A stretch of DNA of 64,000 nt, from positions 1 through 64,000 of the forward strand of contig SEHB01000005.1 of the NCBI GenBank assembly GCA_004143945.1, read 5' to 3'. Source of the stretch: Lysobacteraceae bacterium. Its GTDB lineage: Bacteria; Pseudomonadota; Gammaproteobacteria; Xanthomonadales; Rhodanobacteraceae. The notes beneath the pieces were generated by a model. The model was given only the letters and a program-made list of their open reading frames with translations. It was not told where the DNA came from and ran no database searches. This document shows positions 19,903 through 31,201 of the stretch, piece after piece. The position numbers were made by a program, and so were the translations under genes. The first letter of the stretch is position 1, and each line of letters starts with the position of its first letter.

Positions 19903-19930
19903 CCGGCAACGTTTCGCAAGTCGTTGCCGG
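19903..19930 (+). promoter_or_regulatory. Hairpin at the 5' end of the rpsB leader
   Basis: CCGGCAACG (19903-19911) pairs perfectly with CGTTGCCGG (19922-19930) around a 10-base loop. It starts about 13 bases after the TATAAT box, so it would be the first structure of the transcript. The remaining leader to 20167 holds no gene. Ribosomal protein S2 represses its own mRNA in E. coli, so this leader may serve that purpose; this is inference. Confidence 0.45.
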
Positions 19931-20167
19931 GAAACGAGAAGATGCGGCCGGACGGGCAATCCGGCAAGGCCGCTACGGCGATCCAAGCCGAATCCGCACA
20001 CGTACCGTCACCGCGTTCGGGGTGCTCCGCAAGGAGTCGCACGCGGCGGGTACGTGGAGGCCCAACCCCGGAGCGTCACGCGAGTCCACCCGCCGTCGTC
20101 CGCGCGAGTCCGCGCAGGCCATGGCGGAAGGAGCCGCTGCCGTTCCCTTCATGAAGGACTACCTGCA

Positions 20168-21061
20168 ATGCCCCAAGTCACGATGCGCCAGATGCTCGAA
20201 GCCGGCGTGCATTTCGGCCACCAGACCCGTTACTGGAATCCCCGCATGGCGCCGTACATCTTCGGCGCACGCGGCAAGATCCACATCATCAACCTCGAGA
20301 AGACGCTGCCGCTGTTCACCGATGCGATGAACTTCGTCTCGGGCCTCGCGCAGAAGCGCGGCACGATCCTGTTCGTCGGCACCAAGCGCTCCGCGCGCGA
20401 GGCGGTCAAGGAAGAGGCATCGCGTTGCGGCATGCCCTACATCTCGCAGCGCTGGCTCGGCGGCATGCTGACCAACTTCCGCACCGTCAAGCAGTCGGTC
20501 GCGCGCCTCAAGGAACTCGAGGCGATGGAATCGGACGGCAGCTTCGGCCGCCTGGTCAAGCATGAGGTGCTCGGCCTGATGCGCGAGCGCGAGAAGCTCG
20601 AGAAGTCGCTCGGCGGCATCAAGGAGATGAACCGCCTGCCCGACGCGCTGTTCGTGATCGACATCGGCCACGAGAACATCGCGATCGAGGAAGCCAAGAA
20701 GCTCGGCATCCCGGTGGTGGCGGTGGTCGACACCAACTACGACCCGGCACTGGTCGACTATGCGATCCCGGGCAACGACGACGCGATCCGCGCGGTGCAG
20801 CTGTACACGAGCGCCGCGGCAGACGCCGTGCTCGAAGGCAAGGCAGCGGCCCCGGCCGTCGCCGCCGGCGAGAAGGACGACTTCGTCGAACTCGACGCCG
20901 ACGGCAACCCGATGGCCAACAAGGACGCGCGCGATCGCGATGACCGTCGCAAGCCGGGTCCGCGCAAGCCGGCTCCGGGCAACAAGCGTCCGCCCGCGGG
21001 TCGCCGTGGCCCCGCGCCGCGCGGCGCGAGGAACGAAGGCGAGGCTCCGGCCGCCGAGTAA
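20168..21061 (+). CDS. rpsB: 30S ribosomal protein S2
   Basis: A 297-residue small-subunit protein. [33 protein letters not shown]-like [20 protein letters not shown], and [20 protein letters not shown] are diagnostic. The body ends near residue 240; a 55-residue basic, Pro/Arg-rich tail follows ([20 protein letters not shown]), longer than in E. coli (241 residues) and probably disordered. Upstream is a long leader with its own promoter. tsf follows after 198 bases, the standard pair. Confidence 0.97.
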   Translation: MPQVTMRQMLEAGVHFGHQTRYWNPRMAPYIFGARGKIHIINLEKTLPLFTDAMNFVSGLAQKRGTILFVGTKRSAREAVKEEASRCGMPYISQRWLGGMLTNFRTVKQSVARLKELEAMESDGSFGRLVKHEVLGLMREREKLEKSLGGIKEMNRLPDALFVIDIGHENIAIEEAKKLGIPVVAVVDTNYDPALVDYAIPGNDDAIRAVQLYTSAAADAVLEGKAAAPAVAAGEKDDFVELDADGNPMANKDARDRDDRRKPGPRKPAPGNKRPPAGRRGPAPRGARNEGEAPAAE

Positions 21062-21259
21062 GCGTTTCCGCGGGTCGCGCGAGCGCCCGCGCCACGCCAT
21101 CGCGCGCGCGCAAGCGCGTGCCGATGGCGTCGGCAGATTCCCGGCGCCGCTTCGCGTCCCCGGGGCCCCGCGGACCGTCCGCGCGGCGCCCCCGCGCGCA
21201 TTGGCGGCATTCAAGAACGTGCGGTGCCCGCGGGCACCGCTCCGATCATCGAGGACACC

Positions 21260-22135
<876 letters not shown>

Positions 22136-22152
22136 TTCCGCGCCACCCGGGC

Positions 22153-22188
22153 AACGAAAAGGCCGCGGACCTCCGCGGCCTTTTCGTT
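22153..22188. terminator. Bidirectional Rho-independent terminator after tsf
   Basis: AACGAAAAGGCCGCGGA, a CC loop and TCCGCGGCCTTTTCGTT form a 17-base perfect palindrome at 22153-22188. The inner GC stem is flanked by A-run and T-run on both sides, so it can stop transcription from tsf on the plus strand and from the TRIC gene on the minus strand. Confidence 0.9.
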
Positions 22189-22202
22189 CGAGCAGCCGTG
22201 CG

Positions 22203-22853
22203 TCAGTCCGCTTGCCCGTCCTCTTCGTTGCGCATGCCGTCCTTCGAAACGGGCGGGCGCGGCAGTTGCCAGCCGCGGCGCACCGCCAGCATCCGCAGCG
22301 TGAAGCAGAGCGCCGCACCCGCGAGCACGACCGCCAGCGAATGCTGGTCGAGCATTTCCCCGACGACCACGACCGTCGCGCCCGCGAGCGCCGCGATCGC
22401 GTAGAGGTCGGCGCGCAGCACCATCGGCACCTGCGCGAGCAGCAGGTCGCGCGCCATGCCGCCGCCAATGCCGGTCAGCATGCCGAGCAGCGCGGCGATC
22501 GGCGGGTCGATGCCGAATGCGAGCGCCTTCTCGGTGCCGGCGACCGCGAACAGCGCGAGGCCGGCCGCGTCGAACATGCGCACGGGGTTCTGCAGTTTCT
22601 CGATCAGAGCAGCCCAGCGGAACGTGATCACGCCCGCGACGATCGCGGCCGCGAGATAGCGCCAGTCGCGGATCGCCGCCGGCGGCACCGCGCCGATCAG
22701 CAGGTCGCGCGCGACGCCGCCGGAGGTCGCCGCGGCGACCGCGAGCACGAGCACGCCGAAGATGTCGAGCCGCCGCCGCACCGCCGCGAGCGCGCCGCTC
22801 AGCGCGAACACGAACGTGCCGCAGAGATCGAGCACGAGCAGCAGGGTCTTCAT
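22203..22853 (-). CDS. TRIC-type (UPF0126) membrane channel protein
   Basis: A 216-residue inner-membrane protein with about seven hydrophobic segments and an internal duplication. Each half carries the family pattern: [20 protein letters not shown] with [17 protein letters not shown], and [18 protein letters not shown] with [16 protein letters not shown]. The GGxxRDLL motif is the UPF0126 signature, related to trimeric intracellular cation channels. The ion carried is unknown. It lies on the opposite strand between tsf and pyrH, interrupting the usual rpsB-tsf-pyrH order. Confidence 0.88.
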   Translation of the reverse strand: MKTLLLVLDLCGTFVFALSGALAAVRRRLDIFGVLVLAVAAATSGGVARDLLIGAVPPAAIRDWRYLAAAIVAGVITFRWAALIEKLQNPVRMFDAAGLALFAVAGTEKALAFGIDPPIAALLGMLTGIGGGMARDLLLAQVPMVLRADLYAIAALAGATVVVVGEMLDQHSLAVVLAGAALCFTLRMLAVRRGWQLPRPPVSKDGMRNEEDGQAD

Positions 22854-22989
22854 CCGGGTCTCGACGCCTCCTTGGCCGGCATCCCACTTTACCGTCCCGC
22901 GGCGACCGCCGCGGACCCCTGCGCACGTTCGCCGCATCCAGTGCGAGCCGCGAACCACCAGGCGCCGCCGCACGCGCGCGCGCAGCCGC

Positions 22990-22995
22990 TACAAT
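22990..22995 (+). promoter_or_regulatory. Possible -10 element of the pyrH promoter
   Basis: TACAAT lies 28 bases upstream of the pyrH ATG in a GC-rich gap between divergent genes. No convincing -35 hexamer is visible. A promoter is needed here because the preceding gene runs the other way. Confidence 0.4.
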
Positions 22996-23022
22996 GCGCC
23001 TGTTTTGCCTCCGGATCTCCCC

Positions 23023-23742
23023 ATGCCCGCCGATACCCGCTACAAGCGCATCCTCCTCAAGCTGTCCGGCGAAGCGCTGATGGGCGAGGCCGACTACGGC
23101 ATCGATCCCAAGGTGCTGCGCCGCCTCGCCGGCGAGATCATCGAGGTGCAGCGCGCCGGCGTGCAGGTCGGCGTGGTGATCGGCGGCGGCAACATCTTCC
23201 GCGGCGAAGGACTCGCGGCCGCTGGCATGGATCGCGTGACCGCCGACCACATGGGCATGCTCGCGACCGTGATGAACGCGCTCGCGATGCAGGATGCGAT
23301 CGAGAAGGCCGGCGGCTACGCGCGCACGATGTCGGCGATCAAGATCAATGAGGTGTGCGAGGACTTCATCCGCCGCCGCGCGATCCGCCACATCGAGAAG
23401 GGACGCATCGCGATCTTCGCGGCCGGCACCGGCAATCCGTTCTTCACCACCGATTCGGCGGCCGCGCTGCGCGCGATCGAGATCGGCGCGGACCTGCTGC
23501 TGAAGGCGACCAAGGTCGACGGTGTCTACAGCGCCGATCCGGCCAAGGATCCGTCCGCCACGCGCTACGAGCGCCTGAGCTACGAGGACGTGATCCAGCG
23601 CAACCTGCAGGTGATGGACACGACCGCGATCGCGCTCTGCCGCGACAACCGCATCCCGCTGCGCATCTACGACATGTCGCGTGCGGGCGACCTCATGCGC
23701 ATCATGCGTGGCGAGCCGATCGGCACCCTCGTCGCGCGCTGA
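23023..23742 (+). CDS. pyrH: Uridylate kinase (UMP kinase)
   Basis: A 239-residue amino-acid-kinase-fold enzyme converting UMP to [53 protein letters not shown]-like [18 protein letters not shown] and the C-terminal [12 protein letters not shown] are diagnostic. The ATG is chosen from the family start ([16 protein letters not shown]). It is followed by frr after 114 bases, as in most Proteobacteria. Confidence 0.97.
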   Translation: MPADTRYKRILLKLSGEALMGEADYGIDPKVLRRLAGEIIEVQRAGVQVGVVIGGGNIFRGEGLAAAGMDRVTADHMGMLATVMNALAMQDAIEKAGGYARTMSAIKINEVCEDFIRRRAIRHIEKGRIAIFAAGTGNPFFTTDSAAALRAIEIGADLLLKATKVDGVYSADPAKDPSATRYERLSYEDVIQRNLQVMDTTAIALCRDNRIPLRIYDMSRAGDLMRIMRGEPIGTLVAR

Positions 23743-23812
23743 ACGCTGCATCGCAGCGCAGGTTCTCGCCGCCGCGCAGCCCCGGCGCGCCCGCGGGGTG
23801 GCCGCTGCGCGC

Positions 23813-23821
23813 TGATATACT
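23813..23821 (+). promoter_or_regulatory. Possible extended -10 promoter for frr
   Basis: TGATATACT at 23813-23821 has TGN directly before TATACT, the extended -10 pattern, 36 bases before the frr ATG. No -35 is obvious, which extended -10 promoters tolerate. It would give frr and the downstream envelope genes a promoter separate from pyrH. Confidence 0.45.
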
Positions 23822-23856
23822 CGCACGTCACTCGCAACTTGAACCGGTGGCCCGCC

Positions 23857-24414
23857 ATGCTCGACGAGATCAAGAAGGATACCCAGACGCGCATGCAGAA
23901 GTGCGTCGAGTCGCTGCGCCACGAACTCACGCGCCTGCGCACCGGCCGCGCGAGCACCGCGCTGATCGAGCCGCTCAAGGTGCCGTACTACGGCAACGAC
24001 ACGCCGATCACCCAGGTCGCGAACGTCGCGGTCGCCGACGCGCGTTCGATCATGATCACGCCGTTCGAGAAGAGCATGGTCGGCCCGGTCGAGAAGGCGA
24101 TCCTCGCCTCCGACCTCGGCCTCACCCCGAACACCGTCGGCCAGGTCATCCGCATCAACCTGCCGCCGCTGACCGAAGAGCGCCGCAAGGAACTGTCCAA
24201 GCACGTCGCGCACGAAGGCGAGAACGCGAAGGTCGCCGTGCGCAACGTGCGCCGCGACGCGCTGCACCAGGCCAAGGAACTGCTCAAGGAAAAGAAGATC
24301 AGCGAAGACGATGAGCGCCGCGCCGAGGAAGAGATCCAGAAATTCACGGACCGCTTCGTCAAGGACATCGACGGCGTCGTCAAGGCCAAGGAAGACGAGC
24401 TGATGGCGGTGTGA
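23857..24414 (+). CDS. frr: Ribosome recycling factor
   Basis: A 185-residue protein, exactly the E. coli length. It splits post-termination ribosomes with EF-G. The three-helix bundle is recognisable from TRMQKCVESLRHELTRLRTG, the beta domain from VPYYGNDTPITQVANV, and the C-terminal helix from FTDRFVKDIDGVVKAKEDEL. The start MLDEIKKDTQ was chosen by family alignment over an in-frame TTG 18 bases upstream. A heptamer array separates it from uppS. Confidence 0.97.
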   Translation: MLDEIKKDTQTRMQKCVESLRHELTRLRTGRASTALIEPLKVPYYGNDTPITQVANVAVADARSIMITPFEKSMVGPVEKAILASDLGLTPNTVGQVIRINLPPLTEERRKELSKHVAHEGENAKVAVRNVRRDALHQAKELLKEKKISEDDERRAEEEIQKFTDRFVKDIDGVVKAKEDELMAV

Positions 24415-24423
24415 GATGGCGCC

Positions 24424-24570
24424 GGGAATGGGGAATGGGGTATGGGGAATTGCTTGAAGTGGCGCATGGCGCCTTTCGCCCCGCCGAGTCGCACAAGACC
24501 CCGTCGCCCGCTCTTGACCATTCCCCATTCCCCATCCCCATTCCCCACTCCCGGCCTTTGACCCATTCCC
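24424..24570. repeat. Inverted heptamer array, family A, between frr and uppS
   Basis: Left arm GGGAATG, GGGAATG, GGGTATG, GGGAATT at 24424-24451. A 67-base spacer follows. The inverted right arm has CATTCCC, CATTCCC, a 6-base CATCCC, CATTCCC and CACTCCC at 24519-24552, plus a further CATTCCC at 24564-24570. It begins nine bases after the frr stop and ends five bases before the uppS ATG. Both arms carry at least four G runs on their G-rich strand. Confidence 0.9.
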
Positions 24571-24575
24571 CGCTC

Positions 24576-25313
24576 ATGAACCTCCCGCGCCACATCGCGA
24601 TCGTCATGGACGGCAACGGCCGCTGGGCCGAGCGTCGGCACCGCCCGCGCAGCTTCGGGCACCGCGAGGGGCAGAAGGCGGTGCGCGCGGCGGTCGAGTA
24701 CTGCCGCCGCCGCGGGATCGAAGCGCTGACCCTGTTCGCGTTCTCGAGCGAAAACTGGAAGCGGCCCGACGAGGAAGTCGGCGCGTTGATGCAGCTGTTC
24801 CTCAAGGCGCTCGAGCGCGAGGTGGACGAGCTGCACCGCAACGGCGTGCGGCTCGCGTTCGTCGGCGACCTCGATGGATTCTCCGCGGAACTCGCCTCGC
24901 GCATGCGTGATTCGATGCTGCGCACCGCGGGCAACACCGCGCTGCGCCTCAACATCGCGGTGAACTACGGCGGGCGCTGGGACATCGTGCACGCCGCGCG
25001 CGAAATCGCGCAGGCGGCGGCACGCGGCGAACTCGATCCCGCCACGATCGACGAGGCGACGTTCGGCCGCCACACCTGCCTCGCGGACCAGCCGCCGGTC
25101 GACCTGTTCATCCGCACCGGCGGCGAACTTCGCATCAGCAACTTCCTGCTGTGGCAGGTCGCCTACGCCGAGCTGCACTTCACCGAGACGCTGTGGCCCG
25201 ACGTCGACGAACGCGAACTCGACCGCGCGCTCGCGGCGTTCGCGCAACGCGACCGACGCTACGGCCTGACCCCCGCGCAGGCGCGCGAAACCGGAGTGGG
25301 CGCCGCATGTTGA
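24576..25313 (+). CDS. uppS: Undecaprenyl diphosphate synthase
   Basis: A 245-residue cis-prenyltransferase making the C55 carrier lipid for peptidoglycan and O-antigen. The catalytic start is [45 protein letters not shown] and the Arg-rich pyrophosphate motif [18 protein letters not shown] follow. No Shine-Dalgarno is visible: the last heptamer of the preceding repeat ends five bases before ATG. It overlaps cdsA by seven bases. Confidence 0.97.
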   Translation: MNLPRHIAIVMDGNGRWAERRHRPRSFGHREGQKAVRAAVEYCRRRGIEALTLFAFSSENWKRPDEEVGALMQLFLKALEREVDELHRNGVRLAFVGDLDGFSAELASRMRDSMLRTAGNTALRLNIAVNYGGRWDIVHAAREIAQAAARGELDPATIDEATFGRHTCLADQPPVDLFIRTGGELRISNFLLWQVAYAELHFTETLWPDVDERELDRALAAFAQRDRRYGLTPAQARETGVGAAC

Positions 25314-26137
25314 AGCAACGCACACTCACCGCGCTGGTGCTGGCGCCGCTCGCGATCGCCGCGATCCTGCTGCTGCCGACCTGGGGTTTCGCGATCCTGA
25401 TCGGCGCGATGTCGCTGCAGGCCCTGTGGGAATGGACGCGATTGGCCGGCCTCGCGCACCAGGGCCTGCGCATCGGCATCCTCGTCCTCAACGCGCTGCT
25501 GCTGTGGCTGCTGTGGACGCAGCGCGCCGAACCGTTCGCATGGGTCGTCATCGCGGCCGGCGTCGCCTGGTGGGCGCTCGCGCTCGCATGGCTGCGCAAC
25601 CTCTCGTTCGCGGCCGCGCCGACGCGGGAAAACGCGGCGATCAAGCTCGCCGCGGGCGAGCTCGCGGTGCTGCCGGCGTGGCTCGCGCTCGTGCACCTGC
25701 ACGGCGACGCGCCATCGGGACACGCGTGGTCGCTGCTCGCCGTGATGCTGGTCTGGGCCGCCGATACCGGTGCGTACTTCGTCGGCAAGCGCTACGGCAG
25801 CACGAAGCTCGCGCCGCGCGTGAGCCCGAACAAGACGCGCGCCGGCGCCTGGGGCGCGCTGCTCGTCGGCGGCATCGTCGCGCTGGTCGGGAGCGCATGG
25901 CTGGGCGCGCGCGGCGGCATGCTGGTGGCGCTGCTCGTGCTCGCGTTCATCACGGTGCTCGCGTCGATCCTCGGCGACCTCGTCGAGAGCCTGCTCAAGC
26001 GCCAGGCCAACGTGAAGGATTCGGGTGCGCTATTCCCGGGGCACGGCGGCCTGCTCGATCGCGTCGACAGCGTGTTTTCCGCGATCCCCGTCTTCGTCGC
26101 GGGCAAGGCGCTGCTCGGGCTGCTGTTCGCGGCATGA
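25307..26137 (+). CDS. cdsA: Phosphatidate cytidylyltransferase
   Basis: A 276-residue integral membrane enzyme making CDP-diacylglycerol from phosphatidate and CTP. Several transmembrane helices are visible from [20 protein letters not shown] onward. The family signature is at the C-terminus: [20 protein letters not shown] followed by [14 protein letters not shown]. The start overlaps the uppS end and its stop overlaps the dxr ATG (ATGA), so the three are translationally coupled. Confidence 0.96.
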   Translation: MLKQRTLTALVLAPLAIAAILLLPTWGFAILIGAMSLQALWEWTRLAGLAHQGLRIGILVLNALLLWLLWTQRAEPFAWVVIAAGVAWWALALAWLRNLSFAAAPTRENAAIKLAAGELAVLPAWLALVHLHGDAPSGHAWSLLAVMLVWAADTGAYFVGKRYGSTKLAPRVSPNKTRAGAWGALLVGGIVALVGSAWLGARGGMLVALLVLAFITVLASILGDLVESLLKRQANVKDSGALFPGHGGLLDRVDSVFSAIPVFVAGKALLGLLFAA

Positions 26138-27324
26138 GGACGCTCGCGGTCCTCGGCGCGACCGGCTCGATCGGCGCGAGCACGCTCGACATCGTCGCGC
26201 GCCACCCCGACCGCTTCCGCATCGGCGCGCTGGCCGCGCATCGCAACGTCGACGCGCTCGCGACGCTCTGCGCGCGCTTTCGTCCCGGCCTCGCGGTGAT
26301 CGCCGATGCCGCCTGCGCGGGGGAACTGCGGGAGCGCCTGCGCGCGCTCGACGTGTCGTGCCGCGTCGAGGCCGGGCCGCAGGCCCTGCTCGAGGCCGCG
26401 ACCGACGCGGCCTGCGACACGGTCGTCGCCGCGATCGTCGGTGCGGCCGGCCTCGAGTCGACGCTCGCAGCCGCACGCGCGGGCAAGCGCGTGCTGCTCG
26501 CGAACAAGGAAGCGATCGTGATGGCCGGCGCGCTGCTCGAACGCGCGCTCGCCGAAGGCGGCGGCGAGCTGCTGCCGCTCGATTCCGAACACAACGCGGT
26601 GTTCCAGTGCCTGCCGCGTGGCGGCGCTACGGCCGAGGCCGGCGTTCGACGCATCCTGCTGACCGCGTCGGGCGGGCCGTTTCGAGGATGCACGACGGCC
26701 GAACTCGCCGGGGTGACGCCCGATCGCGCCTGCGCGCACCCGAAGTGGCGCATGGGCCGCAAGATCTCGGTCGATTCGGCCACGCTGATGAACAAGGGCC
26801 TCGAGGTGATCGAGGCACATCACCTGTTCGGGCTGCCGGCCTCGCGCATCGAGGTCGTCGTGCACCCGCAGAGCATCGTGCACTCGCTGGTCGAGTACGT
26901 CGACGGCTCGGTGCTCGCGCAACTCGGCAACCCCGACATGCGCACCGCGATCGCGCACGCGCTCGCATGGCCGCAGCGCGTGGCCGCCGGCGTGCCGCCG
27001 CTCGACCTGTTGCAGGTCGCGCGCCTCGAGTTCGAGGCACCTGACCGCGACACGTTCCGCTGCCTCGACCTCGCGTATGCCGCGCTCGGCGCCGGCGGCA
27101 GTGCACCGACCGTGCTCAATGCGGCCAACGAAGAGGCGGTTGCCGCGTTCCTCGAACATCGACTCGCATTCACCGCGATCGCCGAGGCGATCGAGCGCTG
27201 CCTCGCCGCGGTCGAGGCACGGCCGGTCGACGACCTGGACGCGATCCTTGACGCCGATTTAACTGCGCGCCGTCAGGCGCAACGTATCATCGCCACCCTT
27301 CCAGGCCCCAAATCCTTGCCATGA
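26134..27324 (+). CDS. dxr: 1-deoxy-D-xylulose 5-phosphate reductoisomerase
   Basis: A 396-residue NADPH enzyme making methylerythritol phosphate, the committed step of the non-mevalonate isoprenoid route that feeds UppS. The NADPH loop is [17 protein letters not shown]. Metal and substrate residues are in [26 protein letters not shown] and [20 protein letters not shown]. It overlaps cdsA and rseP by four bases each. Confidence 0.97.
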   Translation: MRTLAVLGATGSIGASTLDIVARHPDRFRIGALAAHRNVDALATLCARFRPGLAVIADAACAGELRERLRALDVSCRVEAGPQALLEAATDAACDTVVAAIVGAAGLESTLAAARAGKRVLLANKEAIVMAGALLERALAEGGGELLPLDSEHNAVFQCLPRGGATAEAGVRRILLTASGGPFRGCTTAELAGVTPDRACAHPKWRMGRKISVDSATLMNKGLEVIEAHHLFGLPASRIEVVVHPQSIVHSLVEYVDGSVLAQLGNPDMRTAIAHALAWPQRVAAGVPPLDLLQVARLEFEAPDRDTFRCLDLAYAALGAGGSAPTVLNAANEEAVAAFLEHRLAFTAIAEAIERCLAAVEARPVDDLDAILDADLTARRQAQRIIATLPGPKSLP

Positions 27325-28679
27325 ATGAATTTTTCGGTTCCGTCTGGTGGCTGATCGTCACCTTGGGCCTGCTGATCACCTTCCATGAATACGGCCACTT
27401 CGTGGTCGCCCGCCTGTGTGGCGTGAAGGTGTTGAAGTTCTCGGTCGGATTCGGCAAGGCGCTGTGGTCGCGCCGCGACCGCCACGGCACCGAGTTCGCG
27501 ATCGCGGCGATCCCGCTCGGCGGCTACGTCAAGATGCTCGACGAGCGCGAAGTCGACGTCGCGCCCGACGAAGTCGCGCGCGCGTTCAACCGCCAGCCGG
27601 TCGGCCAGCGCATGGCGATCGCGGCGGCCGGCCCTGCGTTCAACCTGCTCTTCACGCTCGCCGCGTTCTGGCTGATGTTCCTGATCGGCAAGCCCGATTA
27701 CCTGCCCGTCGTCGGCCATGTCGAGCAGGCGGCGGCCAGCGCGGGGTTCGCGGTCGGCGACCGCATCACCGCGATCGACGGCGAGGTGGTCGCGACCTGG
27801 TCGGACGCGAGCCAGCGCCTGCTGCAGGGCGCGATCGAGCGCCGCGACCTTGCGATCGTCGTGACCGATGCGGGCGGCAGCGAACGCCGTCGCACGCTCG
27901 CGCTGTCGACACTGCCGGCCGATACCGCGGAAAAGGACCTCTACCGCGAGGTCGGCCTCTCGCCGAAACAGTTCGCCTCGCCGCCCGTGGTCGGCTCGGT
28001 CGTCGCCGGCAGCGGCGCCGCGGCCGCGGGCCTGCAGCCCGGCGACCGCATCGTCTCGATCGACGGCAGCGCCGTCGCCGACTGGCGCGACGTGCCGGCC
28101 GCGATCGCGCGGCATGCCGCCGAGGGCAAGGCCCTCGAGATCATGATCGAGCGCGGCGGCCAGCGCGAGGTGGTCCCGGCGATGCCGCGGCGCAACGCGA
28201 ATGCGACCGCGGGCGAACCCGCATGGCTGCTCGGCATCGGCGCGGCACCGATCGATCCGCAGTACGACGCGATGCTGCGCTACGGCCCGCTCGCGGCGAT
28301 TCCGCGCGCGTTCTCGGAAACCTGGCAGCGCACGAGCGAAACCCTCGTGATGCTCGGCCGCATGGTCACCGGCGAGGCCTCGCTGAAGAACCTGTCCGGC
28401 GTGATCACGATCGCCCAGGTCGCCAACACATCGGCCCAGCTCGGGCCGGCCTGGTTCCTCAATTTCCTCGCGATCATCTCGCTGAGCCTCGCCATCCTGA
28501 ACCTGCTTCCGATCCCGATCTTGGACGGCGGCCACCTGCTGTATTACCTTATCGAGCTGGTGAAGGGCAGCCCGGTCAGCGAGCGCACGCAGATCGCGGG
28601 CCAGTACGTCGGCCTGACCCTGCTGGTGGCCTTGATGGGCCTGGCGTTCTATAACGACATCCTGCGGATCGCTTCCTGA
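27321..28679 (+). CDS. rseP: Site-2 zinc protease RseP
   Basis: A 452-residue inner-membrane metalloprotease that cuts the anti-sigma factor RseA and clears signal-peptide remnants. The zinc motif HEYGH is in [15 protein letters not shown]. The third ligand is in [20 protein letters not shown]. Two periplasmic PDZ domains lie between ([19 protein letters not shown] and [20 protein letters not shown]). It is followed by bamA, the usual arrangement in the envelope stress cluster. Confidence 0.97.
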   Translation: MNEFFGSVWWLIVTLGLLITFHEYGHFVVARLCGVKVLKFSVGFGKALWSRRDRHGTEFAIAAIPLGGYVKMLDEREVDVAPDEVARAFNRQPVGQRMAIAAAGPAFNLLFTLAAFWLMFLIGKPDYLPVVGHVEQAAASAGFAVGDRITAIDGEVVATWSDASQRLLQGAIERRDLAIVVTDAGGSERRRTLALSTLPADTAEKDLYREVGLSPKQFASPPVVGSVVAGSGAAAAGLQPGDRIVSIDGSAVADWRDVPAAIARHAAEGKALEIMIERGGQREVVPAMPRRNANATAGEPAWLLGIGAAPIDPQYDAMLRYGPLAAIPRAFSETWQRTSETLVMLGRMVTGEASLKNLSGVITIAQVANTSAQLGPAWFLNFLAIISLSLAILNLLPIPILDGGHLLYYLIELVKGSPVSERTQIAGQYVGLTLLVALMGLAFYNDILRIAS

Positions 28680-28758
28680 CCCGAAGGCTGGCCCCGGAAT
28701 CGAACAAGGCCGCGACTGCGCCCGTCGCGAGTCCGACAATGCCCTGACGGAAGAGACG

Positions 28759-31158
28759 ATGAAGCGTATCGCCGCACTGTTCCTGCTCGCCTTTTTCGCA
28801 GCGCGCGACGCCTCGGCGTTCGACGCGTTCACGATCTCCGACATCCGCATCGAGGGGCTGTCGCGCATCGCGCCCGGCACGGTGTTCACCTACCTGCCGG
28901 TCGAGAAAGGCGATCCGATCGACACCTCGCGCGCCGACCAGGCGATCCGCGCGCTGTACAAGACCGGCTTCTTCAGCGACGTGCAGCTCGCGCGCCAGGG
29001 CGACATCCTCGTCGTGACCGTCAAGGAGCGCCCGCAGATCAGCAAGATCGTGATCCGCGGCAACAAGGACATCCAGGAAGAAGACCTGCGCAAGGGCCTC
29101 AAGGGCATCGGCCTCTCCGAGGGCGAGTCGTTCAACCCGCTCGCGCTGAGCGAGGTGCAGAGCGAACTGATCCGCCAGTACTACAACCGCGGCAAGTACA
29201 ACGTCTCGGTCAAGACCTCGAAGGTCAACCTCGACCGCAATCGCGTCGAGATCGCGATCAATGTCGCCGAAGGCAAGGCCGCGCGCATCAAGCACATCAA
29301 CGTGGTCGGCAACGCGACGTTCCCGGACCGCGAGATCCAGGACGATTTCGAATCGAGCACGTCGAACTGGACCTCCTGGTACAGCAAAAACGACCAGTAC
29401 TCGCGCGAGAAGCTCTCGGGCGACCTCGAGAAGCTGCAGTCCTACTACATGGACCGAGGCTACGCCGACTTCAGCGTCGATTCGACCCAGGTCAGCATCA
29501 GTCCCGACAAGCGCCGCATGTACGTGAGCGCGAACATCACCGAGGGCGAGGTCTACACGATCAGCGACATCCAGCTCACCGGCGCGCTGATCGTCAAGGA
29601 GGACGACCTGCGCGCGATGGTGCGCCTCAAGCCGGGCGACGTGTTCTCGCGCGCGCGCATCGAGGAATCGATCGACCAGATGGTGTCGACGCTTTCCAAC
29701 ATCGGCTATGCGTTCGCCGACGTGCAGCCGCTGCCGACGATCGACAAGGAAAAGCGCCAGGTCGCGCTGAACTTCTTCGTCAACCCGGGCAAGCGGGTAT
29801 ACGTGCGCAAGATCGTGTTCAAGGGCAACCTGCGCACCGAGGACCAGGTGCTGCGCCGCGAAATGCGCCAGCTCGAAGGCTCATGGTACTCGCAGGCCGC
29901 GATCGACCGTTCCAAGATCCGCCTGCAGCGTCTCGGCTATTTCAGCAAGGTCGAGATCGAGACACCGGCGGTCGCCGGCACCGAGGACCAGGTCGACCTC
30001 GCGGTCACCGTGGAGGAAACCAACTCCGGCCAGTTCACGTTCGGCCTCGGCTATTCGCAGGTCCAGGGCCTCATCGCGAGCGTCAGCGTGAGCCAGAACA
30101 ACTTCTTCGGCAGCGGCGACCGCATCGGGCTGACCGCGCAGCGCAGCAGCTTCATCGAGCGCTACCAGCTGTCGTACTACGAGCCCTACCTGACCGACGA
30201 CGGCATCGGCATCGGCTACGACCTGCAGCACACCGAACTCGACACCGGCGAGCAGAACCTCGCGAGCTACTACAGCAATACCGACGCGTTCAACATCTAC
30301 CTCGGCTTCCCGATCACGGAGTCGGACACGATCAATGCGCAGGTCGGCTACAGCCGCACCGGCATCGTGCCGAGCTTCTACACGCCGCAGAGCATCATCG
30401 ACTACATCGACAACCTCGGCCACCGGACCTTCCATACCGTCAACAGCAGCTTTTCGTGGGCGCATGACACGCGCAACCGCTACTGGAACCCGACCCGCGG
30501 CTCGCTGCAGACCGCGTCGCTCGAGGTCACGCTGCCGGGTTCGACCGTCGAGTACTACAAGATCAACTACAGCTATGCGCAGTACCTGCGCATCACCGAC
30601 AAGCTGACGTTCTACGGGCACCTCACGCTCGGCTACGGCGACACCTACAAAGACCCCGAAAGCGTGCTGTCGCCCGACCACCCGCGTTACCGTGCGAACA
30701 TCGGCGGGCTGCCGTTCTTCGAGAACTTCTACGCGGGCGGCGTGTCCGACGTGCGCGGCTACCGTGACAACACGCTGGGCCCGTTCGCGCTCTCCAATCC
30801 GATCACCTGCCCGGCGACCGACAAGAACTGCCGCCTGCCGCTCGGTGGCGCGCTGAAGACCGTGCTCTCGGCCGAGGTGATCTTCCCGACGCCGTTCGTC
30901 AAGGAAAACAACGACAGCACCCGCATGTCGGCGTTCTTCGACGTCGGCAACGTGTTCAAGAACAACCTCTGCAACTTCACCGACGAGTGCCGTCCGTACC
31001 GCACGTTCAACGCGCAGCAGTTGCGCGCCTCGGTCGGACTGTCGTTCCAGTGGCGGGCGCCGGTCGGTCCGATCGTGATCAACTTCGCCAAGCCGCTGCG
31101 CAAGAAGCCCGGCGACGACACCGAGACGATCCAGTTCATGTTCGGCAACACGTTCTGA
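28759..31158 (+). CDS. bamA: Outer-membrane protein assembly factor BamA
   Basis: A 799-residue Omp85 protein. A signal peptide (about 1-22) is followed by five POTRA domains to about residue 420. The first begins FTISDIRIEGLSRIAPGTVF, and others contain KIVIRGNKDIQEEDLRKGLK and RKIVFKGNLRTEDQVLRREM. A 16-strand C-terminal barrel follows. The conserved loop 6 motif is visible as VRGYRDNTLGP, and the protein ends in Phe (MFGNTF), the barrel signal. It inserts outer-membrane beta-barrels together with BamB-E, encoded elsewhere. Confidence 0.97.
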   Translation: MKRIAALFLLAFFAARDASAFDAFTISDIRIEGLSRIAPGTVFTYLPVEKGDPIDTSRADQAIRALYKTGFFSDVQLARQGDILVVTVKERPQISKIVIRGNKDIQEEDLRKGLKGIGLSEGESFNPLALSEVQSELIRQYYNRGKYNVSVKTSKVNLDRNRVEIAINVAEGKAARIKHINVVGNATFPDREIQDDFESSTSNWTSWYSKNDQYSREKLSGDLEKLQSYYMDRGYADFSVDSTQVSISPDKRRMYVSANITEGEVYTISDIQLTGALIVKEDDLRAMVRLKPGDVFSRARIEESIDQMVSTLSNIGYAFADVQPLPTIDKEKRQVALNFFVNPGKRVYVRKIVFKGNLRTEDQVLRREMRQLEGSWYSQAAIDRSKIRLQRLGYFSKVEIETPAVAGTEDQVDLAVTVEETNSGQFTFGLGYSQVQGLIASVSVSQNNFFGSGDRIGLTAQRSSFIERYQLSYYEPYLTDDGIGIGYDLQHTELDTGEQNLASYYSNTDAFNIYLGFPITESDTINAQVGYSRTGIVPSFYTPQSIIDYIDNLGHRTFHTVNSSFSWAHDTRNRYWNPTRGSLQTASLEVTLPGSTVEYYKINYSYAQYLRITDKLTFYGHLTLGYGDTYKDPESVLSPDHPRYRANIGGLPFFENFYAGGVSDVRGYRDNTLGPFALSNPITCPATDKNCRLPLGGALKTVLSAEVIFPTPFVKENNDSTRMSAFFDVGNVFKNNLCNFTDECRPYRTFNAQQLRASVGLSFQWRAPVGPIVINFAKPLRKKPGDDTETIQFMFGNTF

Positions 31159-31201
31159 GCGAGGCGGGCCGCCGGCAGCGTCGGGTGACGAGGAGGCTCG
31201 G

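Noticed and set aside
27248-27290. Promoter for rseP inside dxr (TTGACG ... TATCAT)
   Set aside because: The spacing is 31 bases, far from the 16-18 needed.
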